Shown here piece after piece: positions 8,314 through 15,698 of a DNA stretch of 64,000 nt (its first letter is position 1; every line of letters starts with the position of its first letter). This DNA is from Halorussus lipolyticus. GTDB lineage: Archaea; Halobacteriota; Halobacteria; Halobacteriales; Haladaptataceae. The notes beneath the pieces were generated by a model, which had not been told where the DNA came from, searched no databases, and was given only the letters and a program-made list of their open reading frames with translations. The DNA lies in assembly GCF_029338375.1 (NCBI RefSeq), contig NZ_CP119804.1:124001-188000 (forward strand), read 5' to 3'. Both the position numbers and the translations under genes were made by a program.

Positions 8314-8709
8314 ATGAACGCTCAGTCTGTAGACATTCCCGCCGACGCTCCTCGGCCGGACCTCTGTGAGGCCCTCCGGACCGAACTCGGCGAGCGCCTC
8401 CGAACCATCGCGGTCGGCCGTATCTCCGACCGGGAGTACGACATCGCCTACATGCGAGACGACATCGCCGAGGAGTACACCGACGAGATGCGCGAGGAGA
8501 TATTCGACGAGGTGGTCTTAGAGAGCATCGCCGAGGACAAACAACAGGACCTGTTTCCCGCGCTCGGGGACCTCCAGCACACGATTCGGGTGTTCGAGGA
8601 CGGCATCAATCTGGTCGCGTGGTGCGACGACGAGGCCGTCTTCGTGGGGTTAGACCCCGACGCCACCCTGCTGGGTCCCGCCGTCGCGGTCTGTCGCCGG
8701 ATGCTCTGA
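8314..8709 (+). CDS. Conserved haloarchaeal small acidic protein, unknown function
   Basis: A 131-residue acidic cytoplasmic protein starting MNAQSVDIPADAP. It is mixed alpha/beta with a sensor-like C-terminal half (HTIRVFEDGINLVAWCDDEAV...VGLDPDATLLGPAVAVCRRML). No signal, membrane span or catalytic motif is visible. It is transcribed divergently from the glycosyltransferase and convergently with the MFS gene that follows, with only 5 bp between stops. Ten codons upstream of this ATG are open but include an unlikely MMNLGPKGPR. I do not recognise a function. Confidence 0.75.
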   Translation: MNAQSVDIPADAPRPDLCEALRTELGERLRTIAVGRISDREYDIAYMRDDIAEEYTDEMREEIFDEVVLESIAEDKQQDLFPALGDLQHTIRVFEDGINLVAWCDDEAVFVGLDPDATLLGPAVAVCRRML

Positions 8710-8714
8710 GGTCG

Positions 8715-9911
8715 CTAATCGCCGCGGGCCACGCTCGGGTCCCGGCCGCCGGTCGGCAGTTTGTCGCCCGCCCACAGCAACACCAGCACGGCCAGAATCG
8801 CCACCAGCAGGCCGCCGAACGACCGGAACACCGTGTTGTAGTCGAATCCGGCGTCCACCAGCGCGCCGACCACGACGCTCCCGGTGGCCTGCACTATCAT
8901 CATCGACCCGCTGTACAGCGAGTAGGCGCTGGCGCGGTTCTCGTCGGGGAGCGAGTCGAGCAGGTAGGTGTCGAGCGCGGGGAACAGACTGTGGACGACG
9001 TAGCCCAGAATCGCGGTCACGACCGCCAGCATCGCCAGTCCCTGCGCCGCGGTCAGCGCGAACAGGCAGGCGACGAACCCGGCCAGAATCGACAGCATCA
9101 GCGGGACGTGGGGCACGCGGTCGGCGAGTCGGCCCGTGACCCAGAACGCGGGCACGCCGGCGGCGAAGACGACGGTGAGGAGCGTGTTGGCGGTCCCGGC
9201 GTCGATGCCCTTCGTCGCGGTCACGTACTTGACGTAGAAGTTGAACAGGCCGTTCCAGACGAACCCGGTCGCGCCGAGGATGGCGATGCCGCTCAGGATG
9301 ATGGGCCACTGCCTGCGGGCCGCGGTGAGCAGGTCGCGGTCCTCGGTTCCGGCGTCGGGCATCTGGGTTCGGCGCGCGGTCCAGTAGAAGACGGCGGTCG
9401 CAAGCGCGGCGACGACCGCGATGATGGTGAAGACCGCGCGCCACGGCGCGACCGCAAGCACCGCGCCGACGAACATCGGCGCAATCACGGCCGCGATTTG
9501 GCTCGCGGTGCCGTGAATCCCGAGCGTCCGGCCGACGCGCTCGGGGTAGAGTTCCGTCAGCAGGGGGTTGGCCGCGATGAAGTACGCGCCGCTGGCCACG
9601 CCCATCAGGAACGCGCCGACGCCGAGGTGGACCACCGACCCGGCGACCGACATGAACGCCGACGCGCCGGTCAGCACCGCGCCGGTCCCGAGGACCACCT
9701 TGTGGCGGTCCACCCGCGTCAGCAGGTAGCCCGTCGGAATCCGAGGCGTGGCGCTCCCCAACCACGCCAGCGTGGCGACGAGGCCCGCCGTGGACTCGGT
9801 GAGCGCGAACGCGGCCGAAAGCGGTTCCAGCAGGGGCGCGAACACGATACGGGCGAGGTTGACCAGAAAGACGACCGAACACATCGACGCGAAGACCCGG
9901 CCACGAGACAC
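8715..9911 (-). CDS. MFS transporter (sugar-phosphate/nitrate-type exporter family)
   Basis: A 398-residue major facilitator with about 12 hydrophobic segments. The motif-A region lies between TM2 and TM3 (GYLLTRVDRHKVVLG, about 60-75), with a weaker copy in the second half (WVTGRLADRVPHVPLM). It begins MSRGRVFASMCSVVFLVNLARIVF. Substrate cannot be predicted; the overall form (RhmT/NarK-like) suggests organic anion or drug transport. It is convergent with the preceding small gene and has a 300-bp upstream gap. Confidence 0.88.
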   Translation of the reverse strand: MSRGRVFASMCSVVFLVNLARIVFAPLLEPLSAAFALTESTAGLVATLAWLGSATPRIPTGYLLTRVDRHKVVLGTGAVLTGASAFMSVAGSVVHLGVGAFLMGVASGAYFIAANPLLTELYPERVGRTLGIHGTASQIAAVIAPMFVGAVLAVAPWRAVFTIIAVVAALATAVFYWTARRTQMPDAGTEDRDLLTAARRQWPIILSGIAILGATGFVWNGLFNFYVKYVTATKGIDAGTANTLLTVVFAAGVPAFWVTGRLADRVPHVPLMLSILAGFVACLFALTAAQGLAMLAVVTAILGYVVHSLFPALDTYLLDSLPDENRASAYSLYSGSMMIVQATGSVVVGALVDAGFDYNTVFRSFGGLLVAILAVLVLLWAGDKLPTGGRDPSVARGD

Positions 9912-10224
9912 GTTCGATGCTACTCCGAGGGCACAGTCAAACCTTCCGAATCCGGCGAACTGAACGTTTCAGCTGAGTGGTAGTGAGTCTGAGGCGCGTT
10001 CCCGTGGACAGGGGTAGCGGTATTCAGCGGACGGAGAGTCTTGCTTTCGGACGTGTTTTCATTTTCTTAGCGATTATCTAGATTGCTCTATCGGGTACTT
10101 GGGGTTGTGAACGTCGCTCGAACCACTGCCACTCGCAGTCACCGCCGTTCTCACGGCGTAGGTAGTCCCTACTGCTCGAAACGGCCCCTAACCTTTTCGC
10201 CGAGTCCGTCGTACTCCTGTCGCC
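9912..10224. other. Intergenic region, promoter DNA only
   Basis: Separates the MFS transporter from a divergent zinc-finger gene. A T-rich patch at about 10055-10085 is the only low-GC segment. No gene, repeat copy or strong hairpin was recognised. Confidence 0.6.
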
Positions 10225-10422
10225 ATGAAATCAATTCGTCGCGGCCTCTGGGACGGCGAAGTACGGAAGGACACCCGAGGCCGATTCGCGTGCGGTATCT
10301 GCCGCCAGTCGCTGACGACCGACGCGGAGACTGACGAAACGAGTCCCGTCAGAACGTGTCCGGACTGCGGCCGGGCGTGGAAATCGCGGGAGACTCCGCC
10401 GTGGCGGACCGCGGGCAGATAG
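10225..10422 (+). CDS. Small zinc-ribbon protein, HVO_0758-like
   Basis: A 65-residue protein with two CxxC knuckles, CGIC at about 23-26 and CPDC at about 44-47, that should bind one zinc. The N-terminus MKSIRRGLWDGEVRKDTRGR and this spacing match the HVO_0758 type of haloarchaeal CPxCG microproteins. Such microproteins are thought to act in regulation, some affecting biofilm or swarming. It stands alone between the MFS gene and a small membrane protein on the opposite strand. The partner is unknown. Confidence 0.85.
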   Translation: MKSIRRGLWDGEVRKDTRGRFACGICRQSLTTDAETDETSPVRTCPDCGRAWKSRETPPWRTAGR

Positions 10423-10451
10423 TGGCCGCCAAGGAGGCCACCGTCGCGTGT

Positions 10452-10625
10452 TCAGTACTCGACCGTCCCGTAGGACAACACCGCAATCAGCACGAACCCG
10501 ACGAACGACGCCGCGACCAGCAAGCTACTGAGGGGTTTGCCGTTCACCACCGAGTGGACGAACCAGACGGCACCCCACGCGAGAGCGAACCCGACGACGC
10601 TCTCGATGGAGATGATGGGCCTCAT
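10452..10625 (-). CDS. Small two-helix membrane protein (57 aa)
   Basis: The minus-strand frame starts ATG at 10625 (MRPIISIESVVGFALAWGAV) and stops at TGA 10454-10452. It has two hydrophobic segments, about residues 8-25 and 33-52, joined by a short polar loop HSVVNGKPLSS, and ends SYGTVEY. Codon use has the expected GC-rich third positions. It is convergent with the zinc-ribbon gene, 29 bp away, and lies about 40 bp downstream of the aldo/keto reductase stop on the same strand. Function unknown. Confidence 0.7.
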   Translation of the reverse strand: MRPIISIESVVGFALAWGAVWFVHSVVNGKPLSSLLVAASFVGFVLIAVLSYGTVEY

Positions 10626-10665
10626 ACTCGGCCCGACGAAGTTCAGAACAAAATCCGTATCGGTC

Positions 10666-11754
10666 TCACTCGAACACGGCGTCGAAGGCGTCCGCGCCGA
10701 GGGGGTCGAATCGCCCGGCCTCGACGTTCTCCTCGACGTGTTCGGGCCGACTCATCCCCACCAGCGAGGAGGTCACGCCGGGCGCGCTCCGAGCGAAGTT
10801 GATGGCGCGCTGGACCGTGGTGTCGCCCTCCAGTCGGTCTTCGACCTCCTCGGGAATCTCGGCGGCCAAGTCGCCCTGCGCGATGCTGGCGCTGGTGAAG
10901 ACGTTCATCCCGGCCTCGTGGGCGAACCAGAGCGCGCTCTGGGGACCCTCCGGCCCCTCGTGGGACTGCTGAGTGAACCCGTCGGCCATGAAGACGTTGA
11001 AGGGCAGTTGAATCGCCCGGAGGTGGGTCGCGGTGTTCTCCGCAGACTTGGCGGCCTTCCGAGCGCGGGAGACGATTTCCGACAGCGAGAGATACTGGTC
11101 GTGGTCGTCGGGCACCCGGAGGGCGTTCCACGTCGCTACGCCGTACTTCGAGATGTCGCCCTCGTCAGCGCGTTCTTCGAGTCGGGTGAAGGTGGCTTCG
11201 AGTTGGTCGTAGACCTCCTCGCGGGACCGAGCGTGGAGTTGCGTCTCGGGGTTGTGGACGTAGTAGAGGTCGATTTCCTCGACGCCCAGATTCTCCAGCG
11301 ACTGGTCGAGTTGGGCGTCGATGAAGTCGGGCGCGATGCAGTGGCTTCCCCGCGCCAACTCGTCGCGGTCCACGAGGCCGGTGTCCACGAACTCGCGCTT
11401 GACGTACTCGCCGGGGTTTTCGGGGCGCTCGCCGTCGAAGGGCAGAAAGCCGCCTTTCGTGGCGACGAATACCGCGTCTCGGGACACGTCGGCCTCCTCG
11501 ATTGCCTGCCCGACGACGCGCTCGCTCCGCTGGCACCGGTAGTTGCTCGCAGTGTCCACGACGTTGATACCGCTTTCGAGGGCCGTCGTGATGGCGTCGT
11601 GGTACCGCGCGTCCACCGCGTCGGTCGGGTCGCCGAGGTAGGTCCCGACGCCGATAGAGGAAATCGCCAGTCCGTCGAACCGGCGGAAGTAGGTCCGGCC
11701 GAAGTCGTCGCCGTGTTCGAGTTTGTACTCGTAGGTTCCGTCGTCGGTGGCCAT
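10666..11754 (-). CDS. Aldo/keto reductase
   Basis: A 362-residue NAD(P)H-dependent oxidoreductase with a TIM barrel. VVDTASNYRCQRSERVVG (about 65-82) supplies the catalytic Asp and Tyr, VATKGGFLP the Lys, and DLYYVHNPE the His. ARSAPGVTSSLVGMSRPEHVEENV near the C-terminus is the NADP-binding signature region. A roughly 50-residue insertion relative to minimal AKRs lies around residues 100-140. The substrate is not predictable. Starts at 11754 (MATDDGTYEYKL); monocistronic, on the same strand as the following DHH gene. Confidence 0.92.
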   Translation of the reverse strand: MATDDGTYEYKLEHGDDFGRTYFRRFDGLAISSIGVGTYLGDPTDAVDARYHDAITTALESGINVVDTASNYRCQRSERVVGQAIEEADVSRDAVFVATKGGFLPFDGERPENPGEYVKREFVDTGLVDRDELARGSHCIAPDFIDAQLDQSLENLGVEEIDLYYVHNPETQLHARSREEVYDQLEATFTRLEERADEGDISKYGVATWNALRVPDDHDQYLSLSEIVSRARKAAKSAENTATHLRAIQLPFNVFMADGFTQQSHEGPEGPQSALWFAHEAGMNVFTSASIAQGDLAAEIPEEVEDRLEGDTTVQRAINFARSAPGVTSSLVGMSRPEHVEENVEAGRFDPLGADAFDAVFE

Positions 11755-11806
11755 ACCCGGAGGTAGCGGTTCTATCGGGATAAGACCGAAGATTCTCGCC
11801 GGAAGG

Positions 11807-12994
11807 CTACACGTCGCCGTTCAGAGCCGCGAAAATATCGTCGGCGAGTTCGGCTTGGGACCACATCGCGGCCTCGCCGCCGTTGGCGTAGGCCGCGCCT
11901 TCCACCGGTACCTGTCCGCCGCCCATCCGAGCGTGGCCGCCGGCGCTGGCACCGGGGATGTCCTCGGCCACGAATTCGAGGGCGTTGCCCATGTGAACCC
12001 GGTCGTCGCGGGACCGCCCCGAGAGGTGGACTGTATCGTCGCGCCGACCGAAGACGACGACGGCGGTGACGCCCTCCAGTTGGAGGAGTTCGTCGGCGGC
12101 CTGCGGGATGGCGTCGGCGTTGCTGATGCGGCCCACGTCGCTGACTGCGAACGACCCGCGAACGTCCCGGCCCGAGATGGCTTGGGACTTGATTTCCAGC
12201 ACTTCGGCGCTGACCTGCGGGTTGGCGATGCGGTCCAGCAGGTCCTCGTCGATGCCCTCGTAGAGGTAGGCCGCGGCGTGAAATTCCGACGCGGTACACC
12301 CGCTGGTGAGGTGCTTGGTGTCGCACTGGATGCCAAAGAGCAGGCCCGTGGCGATTTCCGCGGGGACGACCAGTCCGTCGGTCTCCTCGTCGGCGTCGTC
12401 GGGGCTGACCGGGGTACCGCCCACGTCCTCCAGATACTCGGCGATGATGGTGGCGCAGGCCCCGTAGTCGGTGCGCTGGTCGGTGAACTGCTCGCCGGTC
12501 CCGTTGCCGGGGTGGTGGTCCACGACCGCGTAGGGTTCGAGACGCTCGGCCCCCTCGAAGCCTCTCGGGGTGTTGTGGTCTACCAGTACTACGTCGTCGG
12601 CCGCGAGTTCGCTCACGTGGTCGATTTTGTCGAGGTCCAAATCGAGGACGGTCCGAAACGCGCGATTCTCCTGATGGCGGATTTGGCCCGCGAACTGGAG
12701 TGTGGCGTCGGTGCCGACCGCTCCGGCGAGATGCGCGACGCCGATTGCACACGCCATCGCGTCGGGGTCCGGGTTCGGGTGCATCAGGACCGCAATCTCG
12801 TCGCGCTTGGCCAGCGCACGCTTGAGTTTCGCCCCCATCGGCCGGCGAAGCCATCGGACGACGAGCCACAGCGAGGCCAACAGCGCGATAGTGCCGAGGA
12901 CGGCCGCACCCACGAGTTCGGGACTCAGACCGTAGGTTTCGGCGGCCTGAACGACCTCCCGAACCCGGAGTTCCGGAATGGCCGGCAGTTGCAT
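11807..12994 (-). CDS. Membrane-anchored DHH/DHHA1 family phosphoesterase
   Basis: A 395-residue RecJ/NrnA-type phosphoesterase; relatives degrade short oligonucleotides (nanoRNA), pAp or cyclic dinucleotides. One TM segment at about 29-48 anchors it, followed by the DHH domain with HPNPDPDAMACAIG (72-85), VVLVDHNTP (135-143) and VVDHHPGNG (157-165), all metal ligands present. The DHHA1 domain ends with GGHARMGGGQ near 365. The start at MQLPAIPELRV is chosen because upstream codons are low-complexity. A catalytically dead-looking relative lies at 33366-34481. Confidence 0.93.
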   Translation of the reverse strand: MQLPAIPELRVREVVQAAETYGLSPELVGAAVLGTIALLASLWLVVRWLRRPMGAKLKRALAKRDEIAVLMHPNPDPDAMACAIGVAHLAGAVGTDATLQFAGQIRHQENRAFRTVLDLDLDKIDHVSELAADDVVLVDHNTPRGFEGAERLEPYAVVDHHPGNGTGEQFTDQRTDYGACATIIAEYLEDVGGTPVSPDDADEETDGLVVPAEIATGLLFGIQCDTKHLTSGCTASEFHAAAYLYEGIDEDLLDRIANPQVSAEVLEIKSQAISGRDVRGSFAVSDVGRISNADAIPQAADELLQLEGVTAVVVFGRRDDTVHLSGRSRDDRVHMGNALEFVAEDIPGASAGGHARMGGGQVPVEGAAYANGGEAAMWSQAELADDIFAALNGDV

Positions 12995-13055
12995 GTGTCC
13001 CACCGACGGCCCCGACGAACAAGAAATTTTCCCGATAGGTGGAAAATTGAGGGTT

Positions 13056-13952
13056 TCACTCGGGTTGGTTCCGGTACGCTTCGATTTCGTCCCGGTATCC
13101 TTCCCTATAGGTAGGATAGTTGAAATCATGGCCGAGAGTTCGTAGCTTGTCGTTCGAGCATCGCTTGCTGGTCAGAATCCGGCGCTCGACTCGCTCGGAG
13201 AGGTCGTCGTCGGCCAGTCGCTCGTCGGTGGTCTGCTTGGGGGGATGCTCCTCGCCGCACTCGTCGGCCAACCAATCGGCGAACGCCCACTTCGAGACGG
13301 GTTCGTCGTCCACGACCAGCACGACCTCACCGCGAGCGAGGTCCTCGGCCAGCAGGAACCGGACCGCGCCCGCGGCGTCGTCGCGGTGAATCATGTTCAG
13401 GTAGCCCTCGGTCACGGGACCTTCCAGATACCGCTCCAGTCGGGTCCGGTCGGGACCGTAGATGCCGGCGAGTCGCGCCACGGTGCCGTCGATGCCGTTC
13501 TCCGGGGCCTCGTCCAGTGCCACGCGCTCGGCCTCGGCCAAGACCTCGGTCTTGTCGGTCTGGGGCGACAGCGGGGTCTCCTCGTCCACCCAGTCGCCGC
13601 CGTGGTCGCCGTAGACGCCGGTGCTGGAGGTGTAGAGTAGCCGCTCCGGGGGATTTTCTCGCGCGCCGAAGTGTTCGATAGCGGTCCGAAGCCCCTCGAC
13701 GTAGATTTCGCGCGCTGTCTCGGCGTCTCTCCCGCCGGAACTCGCTGAGAAGACGATAGCGTCCGCGTCGGGGACCGCCGACAGCGTTTCGGCGTCGGTC
13801 ACGTCGGCTTGGACGGCCTCGAAACCGGCGTCCTCGATGGCCTCGATGCCCGATTCCGAGCGCCGGACGCCGATTGCGCGGTGGCCCGCTTCCGTCAGTT
13901 GGCGACCGAGTTCGAGTCCGACGTAGCCGCATCCGAGTATCGCCACTTCCAT
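13056..13952 (-). CDS. NAD(P)-dependent epimerase/dehydratase, atypical SDR (YeeZ-like)
   Basis: A 298-residue Rossmann-fold protein. MEVAILGCGYVGLELGRQL gives the GxGxxG dinucleotide site at the very start, followed by a DADAIVFSAS strand and an LLYTSSTGVYGDHG segment. This has the Ser/Tyr positions of extended SDRs but in the short form used by YeeZ-type proteins. Reaction unknown. The ATG at 13952 is chosen because the Rossmann strand begins there. It lies 61 bp upstream of the DHH gene on the same strand, with its own AT-containing leader. Confidence 0.87.
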   Translation of the reverse strand: MEVAILGCGYVGLELGRQLTEAGHRAIGVRRSESGIEAIEDAGFEAVQADVTDAETLSAVPDADAIVFSASSGGRDAETAREIYVEGLRTAIEHFGARENPPERLLYTSSTGVYGDHGGDWVDEETPLSPQTDKTEVLAEAERVALDEAPENGIDGTVARLAGIYGPDRTRLERYLEGPVTEGYLNMIHRDDAAGAVRFLLAEDLARGEVVLVVDDEPVSKWAFADWLADECGEEHPPKQTTDERLADDDLSERVERRILTSKRCSNDKLRTLGHDFNYPTYREGYRDEIEAYRNQPE

Positions 13953-14162
13953 GGTCGAATCTTGGCGCGAGCGCGGATAACTCCCGCGACAGCGCATTCG
14001 AACCAAAGCCACCAAAACAATCGTTTTAGACGTTAGAATCTATTCTTAAGATACTTTTTAATTGCCGACAAACGGCCCCTCCGCCGCGGCGGCGAGGCCG
14101 AAGACTCACCGGCGAACGCCAAACTGACCAGCCGCCAGCAGGCGCTTGACCGAACTCTCCTC

Positions 14163-14210
14163 GGGTGGGGTGAAGGGGCCGTCCGGTCGCGGGCTTTCGA
14201 GACGTTCACC
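14163..14210 (+). repeat. Dispersed intergenic motif, copy B
   Basis: Reads GGGTGGGGTGAAGGGGCCG, then TCCGGTCGCGGGCTTTC, then GAGACGTTCACC. It shares its 3' block GAGACGTTCACC with copy C at 50403-50548 and is that copy without the internal hairpin insert. It lies about 90 bp upstream of the pilus-like operon. Confidence 0.65.
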
Positions 14211-14270
14211 GCCTCGATTGCTGTCGAGTCTGTGGCGACGACACGATTCCGGATACTAACTCTAACCTCA

Positions 14271-14303
14271 ACTTTAAGACCGAGGACGCGACGAACCCGG
14301 CCC
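14271..14303 (+). promoter_or_regulatory. Promoter of pilin-like operon, near-identical to that of the ATPase gene
   Basis: TATA element TTTAAG at 14273-14278 is followed by CCGAGGA-C-GCGACGA-AC-CCGG up to the start codon, consistent with a leaderless mRNA. The DNA at 21378-21411 before the secretion ATPase has TTTAAA and CCGAGGA-G-GCGACGA-CT-CCGG at the same spacing, far more similarity than two TATA boxes share by chance. Confidence 0.65.
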
Positions 14304-14768
14304 ATGTTCGACGCACCAGTCGAGACGTGGTATCTCTGGGTCGGCCTCGCTATCGCCAGCACCGCCGCGGTCGGCCTCGCTGTGGCCCTGCCCCGCGCGC
14401 CGCCGCCGGACGCCGCGGGAGCGGCCGAAACCGTCGATGCCGTCTCAGCGAGCGCCCACCCGACGACCGGCGTCCACCCGCTGTCGGCCGACGCCGTGCG
14501 AATCGGCCCGTACCGAATCTGGCTCCGGGACGACGGAAGGTCGGGCCACGCGGCGCTGGCCTACGGTCCGGTGACGCCCGTCCGGCGCGACACCGCGCTC
14601 TGGGACGTGCTTCGCGGGACGCCGCCCGAGGAGGCCTTCTCCACACCCGCCGAGTTCCGCCGGGTCGGGGCCGAGGCCCGCGACCGGACCCCGGAGTGGC
14701 GCTCGCCCGACGAACTGACCGTCCGGCGCGTGACGTGGGAGGGCGTCGATGTCACGCTGGTCGGATAG
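14304..14768 (+). CDS. DUF7283-like exported/membrane protein of pilus-like operon
   Basis: A 154-residue protein with one N-terminal hydrophobic segment (YLWVGLAIASTAAVGLAVAL, about 10-29) and a globular extracytoplasmic domain that includes IGPYRIWLRDDGRSGHAAL. It lacks the Arg-Ala cleavage site seen in the next two proteins. It is the first gene of four overlapping genes, and its last 20 bases overlap the next gene. It probably forms part of the tip or base of the surface filament or of an assembly complex, inferred from the operon only. Confidence 0.78.
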   Translation: MFDAPVETWYLWVGLAIASTAAVGLAVALPRAPPPDAAGAAETVDAVSASAHPTTGVHPLSADAVRIGPYRIWLRDDGRSGHAALAYGPVTPVRRDTALWDVLRGTPPEEAFSTPAEFRRVGAEARDRTPEWRSPDELTVRRVTWEGVDVTLVG

Positions 14769-15168
14769 CGGGGCGGCCTCCTCGGCTCGAACCCACCGCG
14801 CCCAAGTCGAACCGCTGGCCGCGCTGGTCGCCGTCTTCGCCGTCGGGGCCGCGCTGACAGCCTACACCGGCGTCCTCGACGAGTCTGTGCCGACGCCCGA
14901 CCGGAATCTCGCCGGGCCGACAGTCGAGCGAGTCGAGCGCACTGCGAGCGACGAGGCGGGCGTCCTCGGTCCCGATTCGCTCGCCGCCGGCCTGCGTGCC
15001 GGACCGGAGGGCTACGCGCTCAATCTCACGCTTCGCGTCGGCGGACGGCGATGGCACGCTGGACCGACCCCGCCGCCGGAAGCCGACGTAGCCAAAATCG
15101 GCGTAAGCGTCCGGACCGCTCCCGGTCGAATCCGGCCCGGCCGACTCCGCGCGGAGGTATGGTCGTGA
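14749..15168 (+). CDS. DUF7285-like pilin-type protein
   Basis: A 139-residue protein with a type III (prepilin) signal: basic N-terminus, then HRA at 16-18 directly before the hydrophobic stretch QVEPLAALVAVFAVGAALTA. PibD-type cleavage after Ala18 would leave a pilin-like helix. The remaining domain is small and beta-rich (GYALNLTLRVGGRRWHAG). Overlaps the genes on both sides, so it is co-translated. Inferred minor pilin or pseudopilin. Confidence 0.78.
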   Translation: MSRWSDSGAASSARTHRAQVEPLAALVAVFAVGAALTAYTGVLDESVPTPDRNLAGPTVERVERTASDEAGVLGPDSLAAGLRAGPEGYALNLTLRVGGRRWHAGPTPPPEADVAKIGVSVRTAPGRIRPGRLRAEVWS

Positions 15169-15698
15169 GAGCCATCAGCACCGTGTTGGACGCCTCGCTG
15201 TGCCTCCTGTTAGTCTCGGCGAGCGCGGTCACGCTGGCGGAGACGCCCGTTCGGGATTCCAGAATCGAGGCCGGCCACGCGACCGGCCCGGATTCGGCCG
15301 ACCGGACCGCGGACCTGCTGGCGACCAGCACCGCCCGCGTCACCTACGGCGCTGGCGACGATTCCCGCCGGACTGCTCACGACACGTTGGCCGGTCTCCT
15401 CGCCAGTGCAACCCGCGCTGACGCCGGAGGAGCCGCCGACGCCGGGAGAGCCACCGCCGACCCGGACTTCGCGGGCCGGGATTTCGCTCGGAGCGTCACC
15501 GCGAGCGTCAACCGGACGCTCCGACGCCACCTCCCGGCGGGCCTCGGCGTACAGGTGGTCGCCACCGAAGTCGAACCCCGAACCGGAACGGGCGACCGAC
15601 TCGTCGCCGGGGGCACCCCACCGCCCGAGACCGAGGTTCACGCCGCGCGATTCGAACTGCGCCGGACCCGGTTCACCGTCAGGACGTGGTCGGCGTGA
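15159..15698 (+). CDS. DUF7284-like pilin-type protein
   Basis: A 179-residue protein starting at ATG 15159 inside the end of the previous gene. VRAISTVLDASLCLLLVSAS near the N-terminus matches a prepilin signal, with Arg4-Ala5 before the hydrophobic helix as in haloarchaeal pilins (RAVSPVIG type). The exterior domain is Thr/Arg/Ala-rich with FARSVTASVNRTLRRHLPAG and a C-terminal strand FELRRTRFTVRTWSA. Its stop overlaps the next GTG as GTGA. Inferred minor pilin. Confidence 0.77.
   Translation: MVVRAISTVLDASLCLLLVSASAVTLAETPVRDSRIEAGHATGPDSADRTADLLATSTARVTYGAGDDSRRTAHDTLAGLLASATRADAGGAADAGRATADPDFAGRDFARSVTASVNRTLRRHLPAGLGVQVVATEVEPRTGTGDRLVAGGTPPPETEVHAARFELRRTRFTVRTWSA

Larger units (their letters stand above)
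13953..14303. other. Divergent gap with dispersed motif and pilin-operon promoter
   Basis: Contains copy B of the dispersed motif (14163-14210), a T-rich stretch at about 14030-14065, and a TATA box CTTTAAGA at 14272-14279, 25-32 nt before the ATG of the first pilus-like gene. ACGGCCCCT near 14075 is the reverse complement of AGGGGCCGT inside copy B, so the whole block could fold back on itself. No gene is evident. Confidence 0.6.
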
